Made by a program: the position numbers and the translations under genes. Under the pieces are notes generated by a model. It was not told the origin of the DNA, ran no database searches, and saw only the letters and a program-made list of their open reading frames with translations. This document shows, piece after piece, positions 1 through 10,952 of a DNA stretch of 64,000 nt (positions are counted from its first letter, which is position 1; each line of letters starts with the position of its first letter). Source of the stretch: Branchipolynoe longqiensis (lineage: Eukaryota > Annelida > Polychaeta > Phyllodocida > Polynoidae); the NCBI GenBank assembly GCA_030323885.1, contig CM059194.1, forward strand, positions 1,303,889-1,367,888. The letters run 5' to 3'.

Positions 1-2
1 TT

Positions 3-205
3 GACTTAGTCACGTCGGGAGCATTTATGGCCAGTGTGGACCTTAAAGATGCATATTACACTATACCAATAGCAAAAGAACACAGGAAATTCCTGAGGTT
101 TATGTGGCAGGGGGAGTTTTTGAATACACATGCCTCCCCAATGGATTATCATCAGCGCCACGAATGTTTACACATATTATTAAGCCTATCTTTGCTGAAT
201 TGCAA
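3..205 (+). mobile_element. DIRS1-like reverse transcriptase, left part
   Basis: Reads ASVDLKDAYYTIPIAKEHRK and, after a one-base frame change in a run of five G near 110-114, FEYTCLPNGLSSAPRMFTHI. These are RT motifs A and B of the DIRS1 type. The frame is broken off at about 205 by the GC-rich YR element and resumes at 6259. Confidence 0.8.
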
Positions 206-210
206 TTTCT

Positions 211-380
211 GATGCGCAGCAAAGGAGGAAGACGGAGGCAGGTGTGGAGAAAAAACACTTTATTATGTAAAGTGGGGGGGGGGGGGAATGTACAATGTGG
301 GGGAGTATCTGTACAATGATAATGAAATAAAGTGCAGGATAATGTCTTTTTAGGGGAGCGGCCCCGAAGAGCCCTCCGCC
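211..380 (-). repeat. B2 split direct repeat of GC-rich YR element
   Basis: Near-identical to 600-776. It runs from gatgcgcagc to gccctccgcc in + orientation and includes the aataaag-type polyadenylation-like motif on both strands and a G-run that differs in length from B1. Confidence 0.85.
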
Positions 381-420
381 CTAGAAGGTAGAAGTGAGTG
401 TAGTTAGGGTGGGTGGGTGG

Positions 421-599
421 AGAAAAAGGGGAGGAGTGCGTCTGGCAGGGGAAGGATGTGGAGTGGCGAGAGAGGGCAGCGAGGCTGGGTTATAAGGGAG
501 AGGGGGGGGTTACGCAACGGTCGCGGGCTGGGGGGAGGGAGAGAGGGGGGGGGTGCTCCTCCTCCACTGCGAATCAAGCGCAATGCAAGCATTACAACC
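421..599 (-). repeat. A2 split direct repeat of GC-rich YR element
   Basis: Copy of A1 (6064-6258): both run from the ggggaggagtgcgtctggca block to gcaatgcaagcattac in + orientation. The ttataac promoter-like motif is retained. Confidence 0.85.
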
Positions 600-776
600 G
601 ATGCGCAGCGAAGGAGAAAGACGGAGGCAGGAGTGGAGAAAAAACACTTTATTTTGTAAAGGGGGGGGGGGGGGGCAATGTACAATGTGGGGGAGTATCT
701 GTACAATGATAATGAAATAAAGTGCAGGATAATGTCAGAGTCTTTTTAGGGGAGCGGCCCCGAAGAGCCCTCCGCC
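600..776 (-). repeat. B1 split direct repeat of GC-rich YR element
   Basis: Copy of B2. Its inner end overlaps the last codons of the recombinase ORF, which stops at 746. Confidence 0.85.
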
Positions 777-1709
777 AAAACAGAGGAGAGGGCTTGAGGG
801 GCAGCTGAGGCGGCGAGGCGGGGGAGGTATGTATGGACCGCCCCGGAGGTCCAGGTGCCCTGGGCCATGATGACACGGAGGGGGACCCCGGCCCTCTGGC
901 AGGCCTGGGCCGCGCCCCGACGTAGGCTGTGGAGGGTGTAGCTGTCGGGGGCGGGGATGGCGAGGGCACGGAGGGCGCCTCTGAGGAGGGCGGTGAGGGT
1001 CCTTGGGTCAAGCGGGCGGCCCGAGGGCATGATGAAGGCCGGGGCGTCCGGAGCAGCAGGGACGAGGGCGGTGGAGGCTTGCCAAGCGGCGACCGAGCAG
1101 AGAGGGGAGCCCGGGGTCGCGGGGATGAAGAGGGCGACCGCCCCCGAGGGCAGCGTGATAGTATTTGAAGTCCTGAGGAGCACGCGAAGCCCGCCGGGGG
1201 CGGGGGCGACGTCGGCGCGGGTGATGGTGTGGGGGCCGCCCCACCCCTCGGGCTGGGAGACAGGAGGCTGGATTGTCTGAGCATCCCGTAGTACCCGAGG
1301 AGGAGGGCGGCCCGAGGGACGACGCCCGAAGGCCCGGCGGCGTGGAGGTGGTTGACGACAGTGGCGAGGTGGTGAGGCAGGAGGGGGGGAGCTGGCCTCG
1401 GGACGTGGGCCGAGGCCCACTCCCCGCCTCGGCAGACGTCCCGGGCGAGGCGCGATCCGAAGGCGGTGGGATCGACCCGGCAGCCTCTACCCAAGAGCGC
1501 GCCCCGGATAGGGCGTTGCGGACGGAGGTAGGGGCGATGGAGCGGGCATAGAGGGCGGCCGTGTAGGCCGCGATGTCGAAGGCGGTGGGAGCCAGAGGGT
1601 CGTGCCCGTGGCCCGAGGCGAAGGTGACGTAACCCTCCGCCTGGCGGCGGCGGTTTCTCCAAGTGGCGGGTGCGAGGGCGGCGATCCTGAGGCTGTCGAC
1701 AGCCGCCAC
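746..1709 (-). pseudogene. Tyrosine recombinase of GC-rich YR element (frameshifted)
   Basis: A tyrosine recombinase would integrate the circular cDNA. The N-terminal SAM-like part starts MAAVDSLRIAALAPATWRNR; two frame changes (about 1,470 and 1,245) lead through LLLGYYGMLRQSS, containing the probable first catalytic Arg, to LHSLRRGAAQACQRAGVPLR and WTSGAVHTYL, giving the HxxR, W and nucleophile Tyr of the R-H-R-Y set. All catalytic blocks are visible but not in one frame. It is downstream of RT-RNase H as in Ngaro/PAT elements. Confidence 0.85.
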
Positions 1710-1732
1710 CTCAGTGGAGGAGTATCCTAGAA

Positions 1733-3375
1733 TTAGAGCCCAGGATTGTAGGGGAAGCGGTTGTGATCAGGGTGGACGTGGGTGAGTCCGAGGCGAGCGA
1801 CCTCGGTCCGGGCGAGCTTGGCGCAGGGGCCGGGGAGATGGGGGCGGCTCAGGGCATCCGCGAGGATGAGGTCCGCTCCGGGCTTATGGAGGATGGCGAG
1901 GGTAAATGAGCCCTCGGCGGCCATGAGCCACAGCTCCTGGGTGCAGGTGCCGAGGACCGCGTCGCGGGTCCGCCCGGACTCGAGGGCGGCCGTGGAGGCC
2001 AGGTTGTCGGTGTTGATGACAACGGTGGCCCCCGCGACGTCGCAGGGGAGGAGGGCGTGGAGGGCGACCACCAGGTTGATGGCCTCGAGCTGGTGGATGG
2101 TGGGATACCGCTCCCGGTAGGCTGCGGAGTATCCTCGGGCGTAGCAGTGAGTGGCGTAGTAGGCCCCCCGCCAGTGAGGCAGGAGTCGCACTCGATCACC
2201 ACCCGGTGGACCTCAGGGGCGCATCGGAGGCAGAGGCCGTTGGTGGCCCGGCCGTAGGCCACGAACCACCTGAGGTCCCGGAGGGCGTCGTCCCCGAGGG
2301 TGATGGAGGCGGCACCGTAGCAGGTGCGGTGGGCGGCAAGGAGGCGGGCCATGAACTTCCTCGCGGGGAGGACACAGCTCCCCACGTGGTTGAGGCGCCC
2401 GAGGACACTCTGCAGATCGCGGCGCCCGAGGGTCGGGTGGGCAACCCGGGCCTCGTAGTCCCGGATGAGGTCGTCGACCTTGTAGGGTGCGATGCGGATG
2501 GTCATGGCCTCGCTGTCAATGCCGAAGCCTAGCCAGCTGAGGCGGATCGCAGGGGGGTGGCACTTCCCGGGGGCGACCGCCAGGCCGAGGGCCCCAGTGA
2601 GGGCGATGGTGTCGAAGGCCTGGTGGGCCCTCAGGAAGGTGCGCTCGCACCCGACAAAGTCGTCCACATAGACGAGGGCGTGGAAGCCCTCACGGCGGAG
2701 GACCCAGGCGACTGCGGAGGTGACTCGGACGCAGGCGGCGCCGGTGGAGCGGCAACCAAAGGGGAGGGCGAGGTCGACATAGGTCGCGCCGTCGAGGGTA
2801 ATGCCGTGGAGAGGGCAGGAGAGGTGGTCGGCCCGGAGCTGACGGTAGGCGTGGGAGATATCCGCCGTCCAGGTGTAAGCTCCGGGGCCCTCTGTGACGA
2901 GGCGGCGACCCACGTCGGCGACATTGGGGAGGCTATAGGCGTGGGGCGTGCCGAGGAACTCGCGCCTCGGGATGCCAACGTTGATGCTGCAACCAGGGGG
3001 GTATGAGAGGTCAACGATGACCCGCCTCTTGCCCGGGTCGGACTTGGGGCGGGTCATCATGGGGGAGACCTGGGCCCAGGAGGTGAAGGGAGGGGCGAGG
3101 AAGGGGCCCGCGAGGGCGCCGTGGGCGAGCTCAGTGGTTATGAAGTCGCGGAGGTGGGCATGGTGCTCCGGGGCTTCACGGTGGTTGGTGTAGGTAGGGC
3201 GGGGGGGGTGCTGGCAGAGTAATTGGCGGGGAAGCCGAACTCGAGGAGGTCGCCGTCATGGTATCCGTGGAGGCGGGCGCGCCAGGCTGGGATGTGGAGG
3301 CCTGAGGGGAGGGGGATGCGGGCGGCCCAAAAATTAGGTAGGCCCGCGAACCGGAGGGCGTCGTAGGCCCGGGAG
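1733..3375 (-). pseudogene. Reverse transcriptase and RNase H of GC-rich YR element (frameshifted)
   Basis: Makes the cDNA of the element. The reading from about 3,375 passes a C-run frame change near 3,200, then the conserved SPMMTRPKSDPGKRRVIVDL entry, TADISHAYRQLRADH (motif A), LPFGCRSTGAACVR (motif B) and YVDDFVG (motif C). RNase H follows after a G-run frame change near 2,166, with LEAINLVVAL, VVINTDNLAS and ADALSRPHLP. The first RNase H Asp (VIECDS) is in the RT frame. The open RT part alone is 403 codons, 3,060-1,849. Confidence 0.88.
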
Positions 3376-3492
3376 AAGGTGGGGTAGCGGTCCCATGCGG
3401 GGGCGGAGAGGTGGGGCCAGATGGAGAGGAGGGTGGGGCGGTATTGGTGGGGGGAGGGGCCGCAGGAGGGGGCGGGCGGGGAGGGTGTCCTG

Positions 3493-4400
3493 TATATCAG
3501 GATCGACGACGTCGGCGATGGGTTCGCCTAAGTCGCCGAGGTGGGGAGGGGGGAGGAGGCGCGGTCGTTGTGACGGAGAGGGAGCTGGAAGTCGGCGGTG
3601 GAGGAGGGGAGGGGCGCCAGAGGGGCGAGGGAGGGGGAGGTGGTGGAGGTAGGCGGTGTCGCCGGGGGAGGCCGCGAGGCGGCGACGGCGGCGCGGGGGT
3701 GATGGTGGGGGGCGGTGGTGGTGGAACACTGCTGGCGGGGGGAGGGAGGGGCGGCAGGGGAGAGAGTGCCGGCAGGGCCGGCAGGGGGAGGAGGGCGAGC
3801 AGGGGGCCTGTATATCAGGATCGACGACGTCGGCGATGGGTTCGCCTAAGTCGCCGAGGTGGGGAGGGGGGAGGAGGCGCGGTCGTCGTGACGGAGAGGG
3901 AGCTGGAAGTCGGCGGTGGAGGAGGGGAGGGGCGAGGGAGGGGGAGGTGGTGGAGGTTGGCGGTGTCACCGGGGGAGGCCGCGAGGCGGCGACGGCGGCG
4001 CGGGGGTGATGGTGGGGGGCGGTGGTGGTGGAACACTGCTGGCGGGGGGAGGGAGGGGCGGCAGGGGAGAGAGTATATCAGGATCGACGACGTCGGCGAT
4101 GGGTTCGCCTAAGTCGCCGAGGTGGGGAGGGGGGAGGAGGCGCGGTCGTCGTGACGGAGAGGGAGCTGGAAGTCGGCGGTGGAGGAGGGGAGGGGCGCCA
4201 GAGGGGCGAGGGAGGTGGTGGAGGTTGGCGGTGTCGCCGGGGGAGGCCGCGAGGCGGCGACGGCGGCGCGGGGGTGATGGTGGGGGGCGGTGGTGGTGGA
4301 ACACTGCTGGCGGGGGGAGGGAGGGGCGGCAGGGGAGAGAGTGCCGGCAGGGCCGGCAGGGGGAGGAGGGCGAGCAGGGGGCGGTGGTGGTGAGACACTG
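3493..4400 (-). repeat. Internal tandem repeat between gag and pol
   Basis: Three copies starting at tatatcaggatcgacgac (3,493, 3,811, 4,074). The first interval is 318 bp, the second 263 bp because a ccggcaggg-rich part is missing. In coding sense it is an Ala/Pro/Arg-rich linker. 318 is a multiple of 3, 263 is not. Confidence 0.85.
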
Positions 4401-4637
4401 CTGGCGGGGAGCGAGGGGTTATGTAACGGGCTTTGGGAAGCGGCGGGTTGGCGGCGGCCCGGGGGAGGGTTACGCAACCGGCCAGCGGAGATGAGAGAGC
4501 CTATGGCGCGGGGGGTCCCCCGGGTGTTGCGTCGGCCCCGGAGGTGGGCCGGGGGGCGCCCTGTGAACGGGCGGCGGACTTCCAGTCGCTTAATTGCTGC
4601 TTCCGGTGTTGGGTCGTTGGAGGGGCGGTTTGTGACC

Positions 4638-6003
4638 TCAGAGGGATGACGCTGACGTGTGTATCGGCGGCAGATGGTCGGGGGATGTAAGGAGCCCTCC
4701 CGGGAGGGGGGTCGCCGCTGGGAGCAGCTGGTGCTCGGGCTGCGTGGTGGGGGGGCGGTCGTTGGGCCGGGCCCTCCTGGTGCGTGCCTCGCCCGAGCCG
4801 GGTGGGCTGGTCGCCGCTGACGGACTAAAAATCTGCCGAGGGGGTCGCGGGGCGGCGGAGGCGCGTTCCCGGAGGCGCTTCGTGTTGCACACCGCCTCAC
4901 TGTGCATAGTGAGGATGCGCCTGACGTTGGCACAGTAGGCGCAGGCGTGGCGCCTCCGGGCGCCCTGCTCCCTGTGCGCCTCACCGGCGGGGGCGAGGTC
5001 GCATGAGGCGGGATCCCGGTTCCAGGCTGAGCAGGGAACCCCGTATGCTTCTCGGGTGTAGGGAGTTCTGGCGTCGGTCTGGGAGGCGCGCGGCTGGGGG
5101 GCGGCGGCGGGGGTGCGTGAGGTGGAGGCCCTGGTACTCGAGACGAAAGTCGCGGGGGTGGTGAGGACGTCCAGACGGACGGCGTTGATGGCGATGGGGT
5201 CGAGCCATCCATCTGGGAGGCGTCCGTCGGCCAACCACGCGAACACCGCCTCGGACCAGCGCCGGACCGTGGGCCAGGGATGCGTTACACAATCACGCTG
5301 GACCGTGAGATTGTGATAGAGGAGGCCTGGGATGGAGTCCGAGGGGAAGGCGGGGTGGGACTCGAGCATCCTGAGGGCGAGGTTGTACTCCTCTCCCCGT
5401 TTCACCGCCTTCCCCTCGGGCCCACGCTCGATGAGGTCGTGGGGGAAGACGTAGCCCTGAGGAATACCTCTGCGTCGTCCCGTGTTTTGTGCCTCGGCGC
5501 ATTCCAGTATTTCGCGGGCCGCGGAGGTGGGGCTGTGGTCGGTCGCGGAGGCGAGTAGAGTCCGGGAGGCGACCGTGCGCGTCGTGGAGGCTCCCCGCCT
5601 CATAGTTTGTAGGTAGAGGGGGTGGACGTCGGAGGCGCTGGGAGGCGGGGCGGTCAGCTGGCATTGTGTCGCGGGGGGGGGGGTCGCCCTCCATAAAGTC
5701 TGTGAGGCGCTCCAGGACCGAGGGGGGCGAGGGAGGCGGGGGGGCTGGTGCCGGCGCGGGGGCCGGCGTCGCCCCCTGGAGGAGGAGGCTCTCCACGAGT
5801 CCGGTGAGGCGTTCCACGGAACGGGAGTTGGCGTCGATCCGATCCTCGGTCGTGGGGACCCGCGCCGGGGCCTCCTCCCTGGCGGCAGGCCGGGGGGAGG
5901 GGGGCGGCGACGTCGCGGAGGCGGAGTCGGCCGTGGAGGAGGGCGGTGTGGCGGCTCCTCTCCTGGATGTGCGGGTGGCGCGTCGACCTCTTGTGCGCGG
6001 CAT
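4638..6003 (-). pseudogene. Gag-like ORF of GC-rich YR element (one frameshift)
   Basis: Begins MPRTRGRRATRTSRR, includes a short heptad-like segment (DANSRSVERLTGLVESLL) and changes frame at the G10 run near 5,675. The distal part has WPTVRRWSEAVFAWLADGRL and ends with a Cys/His cluster, PCSAWNRDPASC...HACAYC...H..AVC, comparable to the Cys/His cluster at the end of the gag of the 47-kb element. It is likely a nucleic-acid-binding structural protein. The 29.4-kb relative shares the N-terminal part. Confidence 0.75.
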
Positions 6004-6063
6004 GACTGGCGTAGGCCGGCGAAGTGAAGGTTGCAGAGGCGTGTGGGCTGCAGGGGGCGAGCC

Positions 6064-6258
6064 AAAAAAGAAAAAGGGGAGGAGTGCGTCTGGCAGGGGA
6101 AGGAGGCTGAGTGGCGAGAGAGGGCAGCGAGGCTGGGTTATAAGGGAGAGAGGGAGAGGGGGGGTTACGCAATGCAACGGTCGCGGGCTGAGGGGAGAGA
6201 GAGGGGGGGGGGTGCTCCTCCTCCACTGCGAATCAAGCGCAATGCAAGCATTACGACC
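6064..6258 (-). promoter_or_regulatory. A1 split direct repeat with TATA-like promoter
   Basis: Left end of the element in its own orientation. After the palindromic gtaatgcttgcattgc tip comes a pyrimidine-rich tract and a cttataa motif (about 6,135-6,145) upstream of the gag start at 6003. A TATA-like box at the same relative place occurs at 29,280 in the related element. Confidence 0.65.
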
Positions 6259-6640
6259 ATCTTTGCTGAATTTGCAAGCAAAGGACACATTCTTTTCCCT
6301 TACATAGATGATTCATTCATCATTGCTGATAATTTTGACAAATGCCAAAAAGCGGTTACTGACCTGTGCAACATTTTGACTAAGGTGGGATTTTACATAC
6401 ACGAGAAAAAATCAGTGACCACACCCACTCAAAAGTTTAAGTTTCTAGGTTCCCAACTAGACATGCTAAAATTGCTGGTTTCATTAACTCCAGATAAAAT
6501 CCACAAATTTCACAAATTTGTTGATGATTGGATGACGGTAAGAAAATAAAAATTAGACAAGTGGCAGCTATGCTGGGACTTATGACGGCTTATACGCCAG
6601 CTGTGCTGTATGGGCAGGCACATGTCAAGGGACTCGAAAT
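6259..6640 (+). mobile_element. DIRS1-like reverse transcriptase, right part
   Basis: Continues the RT interrupted at 205: FPYIDDSFIIADNFDKCQKA carries the YIDD catalytic motif, followed by VGFYIHEKKS and the LGSQLD motif; after a frame change near 6545 the text KIRQVAAMLGLMTAYTPAV continues the DIRS1-type connection region. It stops where a minus-strand LINE fragment begins. A pseudogene fragment. Confidence 0.8.
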
Positions 6641-7105
6641 CATAGCATCTTATCCAATCCATAGTGTTGGATTTTATGCCCGTGGTTTTTAGTTTTTCCA
6701 GTAGTATTTTATGGTCTACTGTGTCAAATGCTTTGCTGAAGTCAATGAAGGCTGCTCCAACTAATTGTTTTTGGTTCATTGATGCCAGTATGGCATTTGT
6801 TAGGTTAGCTATTGTTTTTGATGTGGAATGCAGTTTCCTGAAGCCCCCTTGTCTTTTATTTAGTATATCGTTTTTTTCCAGGTGTTCATTGATGTGTCTA
6901 AGTAACACTTTCTCAATGAGCTTGCCTGGGGTTTTAAGAATTGATATTGGCCTGTAGTTTCCCATGTTTTGTTTGTCTCCACCTTTGTGAATGGGGGTGA
7001 TGGTTGCCATTTTCCAGGTTGAGATAAAATGCCCCTGCTCAAATGAACACCTCGAAAAAAACGATATACTACAGGTTCTATTAAATTGACTCGGCATGCC
7101 CTTCT
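6640..7105 (-). pseudogene. Non-LTR (Jockey/CR1-like) reverse transcriptase fragment
   Basis: Minus-strand reading WKMATITPIHKGGDKQNMGN, then YRPISIL, GFRKLHSTSKTIANL and AAFIDFSKAFDTVDHKILLE covers RT motifs 1 to A. Both ends are truncated. It abuts the DIRS1-like fragment. Confidence 0.85.
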
Positions 7106-7470
7106 AGGTGGCAACAAATGCTTAATAAGTGTATCAGTGTCTAAGTTAGATATGCAGAATTAAATATAGGTGAGTGTTTTGGTTTTGAAAATTTGATGTT
7201 TCCATCGGACTATCCACCTTTAAGTCCAAACAAAATAATCTGCGTGAGGCAAATTGCTTTGTGAAAATTGCTGAAAATGAAAGAAAATTAATGTAGGTCA
7301 CCGCCCCCTATCCACTCGCTCTAAAAACTATAAAATAAAGTACAACAGAACCAAAATCCAACATAATTGGCTATTTTTCACTTGGTAAACATTGTAATTC
7401 AGTGATATCACGTCCAACACCTCCATGTAATTAATATATGGGAATTTTATGTGCTGTAAATATATTGTTT
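7106..7470. repeat. Dispersed AT-rich repeat fragment
   Basis: The block around cttaataagtgtatcag and ttttggttttgaaaatttga recurs at about 19,555-19,925 and inverted at 41,820-41,940. The remaining bases to 7,470 show nothing I recognise. Confidence 0.6.
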
Positions 7471-7795
7471 TGTTGGAGTTTTACATCCTGGCAACATTTA
7501 AGGCTATATCCAGACGGGTGCCGACTTCTCAGTGTGCACCCATTTAGACTACCCCACTAGGAGACCAGGCTGCTGCCACCATGACCGCATTTCCCAGTCA
7601 ACCACATTATCCTGATAGTGATACTGAGCTAACCAGTCCTGGTCCTATCCTCATAATGCCGAACGCCAGGCTAGATAGTGACAAGTATAAATTTTGTAAG
7701 CCATTAGTTTGACTCCACCGGATTTCGAACTCTCGACCCTCCAGACGGGAAGCCAGCGCTCTACCATTTCGGTCACTGCATCTGGTATGCTGTAA
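7471..7795 (-). mobile_element. SINE-1 (tRNA-headed), full-length-like
   Basis: Minus-strand member of the commonest repeat here. Consensus order: tRNA-like head with A box (tggccgaatcgg-like) and B box (gagttcgattcc-like), a body with cctagcctggcgctcgg, ggataatgtgact and ggggcagcactataaag, and a tail gaccttagatgttgccagg with (caac)n. Here the head is at the high-coordinate end. Confidence 0.85.
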
Positions 7796-7964
7796 ATAAA
7801 TATGTAGCATATCATACCCTCATGTGGGAGTGTGCAAGGCTCACTGCCTTATTTATATGTTGAGTCATGAGTATGGCTTATTTATAGTGCCTTTTTGCAC
7901 TTGCACCGTTATCCCAGTGAATGTGCGGTGTGTGCGATGGCCGAATAGACCACAGGCTTCCCCC

Positions 7965-8285
7965 AAATTAAGCTTGTCTTATTTAACGATGCCTCTTTTC
8001 GTATCATCGGCTATTGGACGTCAAACATAAGGTCATTCTGAAATATTTCTTTGGAGGAAACCCGCTGCTGCCATATAGACTACTCTTTCCGATAAGCAGA
8101 AAGGGGTCTTTTATATGCACTTTCCCACAGACATGACAGCACATACCACAGCCTTTGATGAACCAGTTGTGGACCACTAGTTGGAACGGAAAATGGCCCA
8201 AACTGCAAATGGGTCCACTGAGCAGGATGGATAGGATGACCAACACCTTCACAGGTGGACACTCTACTGCCCCAGCTACGTTTTG
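7965..8285 (-). mobile_element. SINE-2 (tRNA-headed)
   Basis: Minus-strand copy of a second SINE: head tagctgggg...gtagagtgtccacctg, body ccagtggtccacaactgg...ggaaagtgcatataaaag, tail ending in the cgttaaataagacaag block. Related copies are at 25,662, 39,335 and 55,926. I recall this kind of tail from mollusc genomes. Confidence 0.8.
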
Positions 8286-8580
8286 CTCCTACCGCATGTC
8301 GGGAGTTCGAATCCCAGCTAAGACAAACCAATGAATTATAAAATTATTACTTGTCGCTACATTGACTGGCACTAGGCATTAATAGGGTAGGACAGGAACT
8401 GGTTAGCACAGTGTCAGGATAATGTGACTGTGTGTGATGTGGGATATCGGGTTATAATGACAGTGGCCTGGTCCCCCAGTTGGGCAGCACTATAAATTCG
8501 TCATGAGTGCGCACTGTCACAAGTCGGTAGCCGCCCTGATATGACCTTAGCTGTTGCTAGGGTGTAAAACGACAACAAAC
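8286..8580 (+). mobile_element. SINE-1, plus strand, head degraded
   Basis: Contains the B-box-like gggagttcgaatccc, the body and the gaccttag...tgttgctag tail followed by (aaac)n. Confidence 0.75.
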
Positions 8581-8873
8581 AAACAAAGGTATAGTGAGTG
8601 TTTCAGTTTCGGCGAAGTCTCAAAGCACGCTCTATAACAGATTCACCCGTATTTGTACTATGGGTGAATAAAAACGAAAACTGCTTTAGTATGGAACAAT
8701 AAGTACAACCTCTGGTTCCAGTATTAAATGGCTACTTATATCGGCACAGAGTTGGTGAAATGAGAGAGAATAGTGTAGTTGTTTCGCATCACTCTCTGGG
8801 CGTAATCGATTAATCAACTCGGGTCACCCGAGCCACATTTTGGCGCATGCGCACATCCTGCAGACTCGGGTCG

Positions 8874-9452
8874 AATAGACTACATCACGGTTCCAGCGGC
8901 GCGGTGCATTGTGGGATGCATCAGAGCAAAACAACCCCCCCCAGAAGCACATGGCACATGCTAATACACTGGGTGCAGCTATGAAATGTGCTAGTTTCAG
9001 CTCATCTCAGCTCTTGTTTGAAACATAGAATACTAACTAAAAAAATATATATTATAAATTAAGATATTAATCTTTTATCCAGCATTGCATTTACATCTTA
9101 TGCCATGTGCATTTAGATTTAGAAAGATCTAGGCACTCAGACTAGTGTTAGAGCCATAGCGAGAGTACTCAATGCATTGTCAATGGCAGTGAGCAATCTC
9201 CATACAGAAAAAGTAAAATATTGATAAAACCACACCACCTAGAGACAAACCGCTTGGAACACATATAGAAAACATGTTTAACAAAAAGATTATATTAAAT
9301 TGATAAGGTTAGGGTTTTGGATTTCTATTATTTTTGAATAAAACTGACGTTTTTCACTGCGCCCATTGGCAAACTCAATGGCCGTATGCCTTTGCTTTGC
9401 TCCCAATGCCGTTTTCAGCGCATGCACAGTCGGAACCATGATGTAGTCTATT
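8874..9452. mobile_element. Nested MITE with 21-bp TIRs
   Basis: Starts aatagactacatcacggttc and ends with the inverse ggaaccatgatgtagtctat, one mismatch over 21 bp. 579 bp, non-coding. Another copy spans 32,384-33,602, interrupted by a tRNA-like array, and a remnant lies at 14,123-14,280. Confidence 0.8.
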
Positions 9453-9514
9453 GACCAATTTCATATGACCTCAGCACATAAGTCAGTGCGCGCGCTGCTT
9501 GGCTGCAGGACAAC

Positions 9515-10325
9515 ATCTGGTCACACTGCAAACTCAATGGCTATAAGCAATCTTCATAGAGAAAAGGTGTAATATCTCTAAAACCACACCATCCATAAGA
9601 ACCAACATTATATAGGTTAGGGTTCTGCATTTCTATTAATTTTGAATGAAATCGACGTGTTGCACCACGCGTATCGGCAAACTCAATGCATTGTCAATGG
9701 CCGTGAGCAATCTTCATGCAGTAAAAGTTAAATATCTCTAAAACCACACAACCTAGAAACAAACTGATTGGAATACACATAGAAAACATGTTTACCAAAA
9801 ATATTATATTAAATTGATATGGTTAGGGTTCTGGATTTCTATTAATTTTGAATAAAACTGACGTTTTGCACTGCGCGTACGGCAAACTCAATCAGTCAAT
9901 GCATTGTCAATGGCCGTGAGCAATCTTCATGCAGTGAAAGTTAAATATCTCTAAAACCACACAACCTAGAAACAAACTGATTGGAATACACCTAGAAAAC
10001 ATGTTTAACAACAAGATTATATTAAGTTTATAAGGTTAGGGTTCTGGATTTCTATTAATTTTGACTAAAACTGATGTTTTGCACTGCGCATACCGGCAAA
10101 CTCAATCACTGTCAATGCATTGTCAATGGCCGTGAGCAATCTTCTTACAGAAAAAAATTAATATCTCTAAAACCACATGACCTAGGCACAACCCGCTTGC
10201 AACCCATATAGAAAACATGTTTACCAAAAAGATTATATTAAATTTATACGGTTAGGGTTCTGGATTTCTATTAATTTTGACTAAAACTGACGTTTTGCAC
10301 TGCGCGTACCGGCAAACTCCATGGC
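9515..10325. repeat. ~210-bp satellite array
   Basis: Successive copies marked by gttagggttctggatttcta at about 9,616, 9,823, 10,033 and 10,251 (spacing 207, 210 and 218 bp), each with aatatctctaaaaccacac and tttgcactgcgcgta. An extra copy of the motif at 9,308 lies in the nested MITE. Inverted copies occur at 16,210-16,620. Confidence 0.8.
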
Positions 10326-10952
10326 AGTGTGCCTTCGTTCTGCAGCCGAGCTGCGCGCGCATACACAATGTTTGTAAACATTGAAATAGGTCTATAATCG
10401 AATACGCTTCTCTGCGCTCGGGTGGAAAAATGATTAATTTTTTTAATAACCGATAAAACTACAGCAAAATAGGATTTAAAGTATTTTATGATGGCTTAGT
10501 TTAGCTATATTTCCATTTCATTAATCTAAGTTATTCTTTAAAAAAAACCATGTATGACTGGTACTGGTAGCTGTTATCCTGCAGGACGGTACCAGCTCAA
10601 ATGTGATGTCATCGCTCATAGCCAACCCCAGCTACGAGGTGGGTTACTTGGGTCGGATCGTTTTGCACACGGCACGTGTATTTGTCGACTCTACTCGCAG
10701 TGTCCGATTTGAAATTCGGACGACTCGGGTCGTGTTAATCGATTACGCCATAAGTGACAGGGCTGTGAGACAAGTAAACACTGTATGCTGGAAACACCAC
10801 CTCCACAGCTGAAGCAGTTTCTGCAGTTTTTGCTCCGATTTCGGCATGGTTGTCATTCGGCCCTGGATAGGGGTGCATCGCTTATTTAGAGGCCGTTGTT
10901 GGTAGTGAAAGGAGGGCGCTTCGCGTCGGTGGCGCTGCTGTTCCCTCCCACA

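Larger units (their letters stand above)
206..6258 (-). mobile_element. GC-rich tyrosine-recombinase retrotransposon with split direct repeats
   Basis: A Ngaro/PAT-type element read right to left: A1 repeat (6258-6064), gag-like ORF, a tandem-repeat spacer, RT, RNase H, tyrosine recombinase, then B1 (776-600), A2 (599-421) and B2 (380-211). A1/A2 and B1/B2 are close copies, which is the split-direct-repeat arrangement of YR retrotransposons. It is far more GC-rich than its surroundings. It sits inside a DIRS1-like RT and is flanked on both sides by atctttgctgaa-t(t)-tgcaa. All ORFs carry frameshifts, so this copy is probably inactive unless the homopolymer indels are assembly errors. Confidence 0.9.
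8799..10749. mobile_element. Non-autonomous TIR element with internal satellite
   Basis: Bounded by ggcgtaatcgattaa at the left and its inverse ttaatcgattacgcc at the right, followed inward by ctcgggt motifs at both ends. No coding capacity. It contains a nested MITE (8874-9452) and four to five copies of a ~210-bp satellite. A sister element is at 15,732-16,681, sharing the subterminal block around 10,590-10,740. Confidence 0.75.

Noticed and set aside
8799..10749. Helitron
   Set aside because: Termini are inverted repeats and no terminal hairpin with CTRR end was seen.
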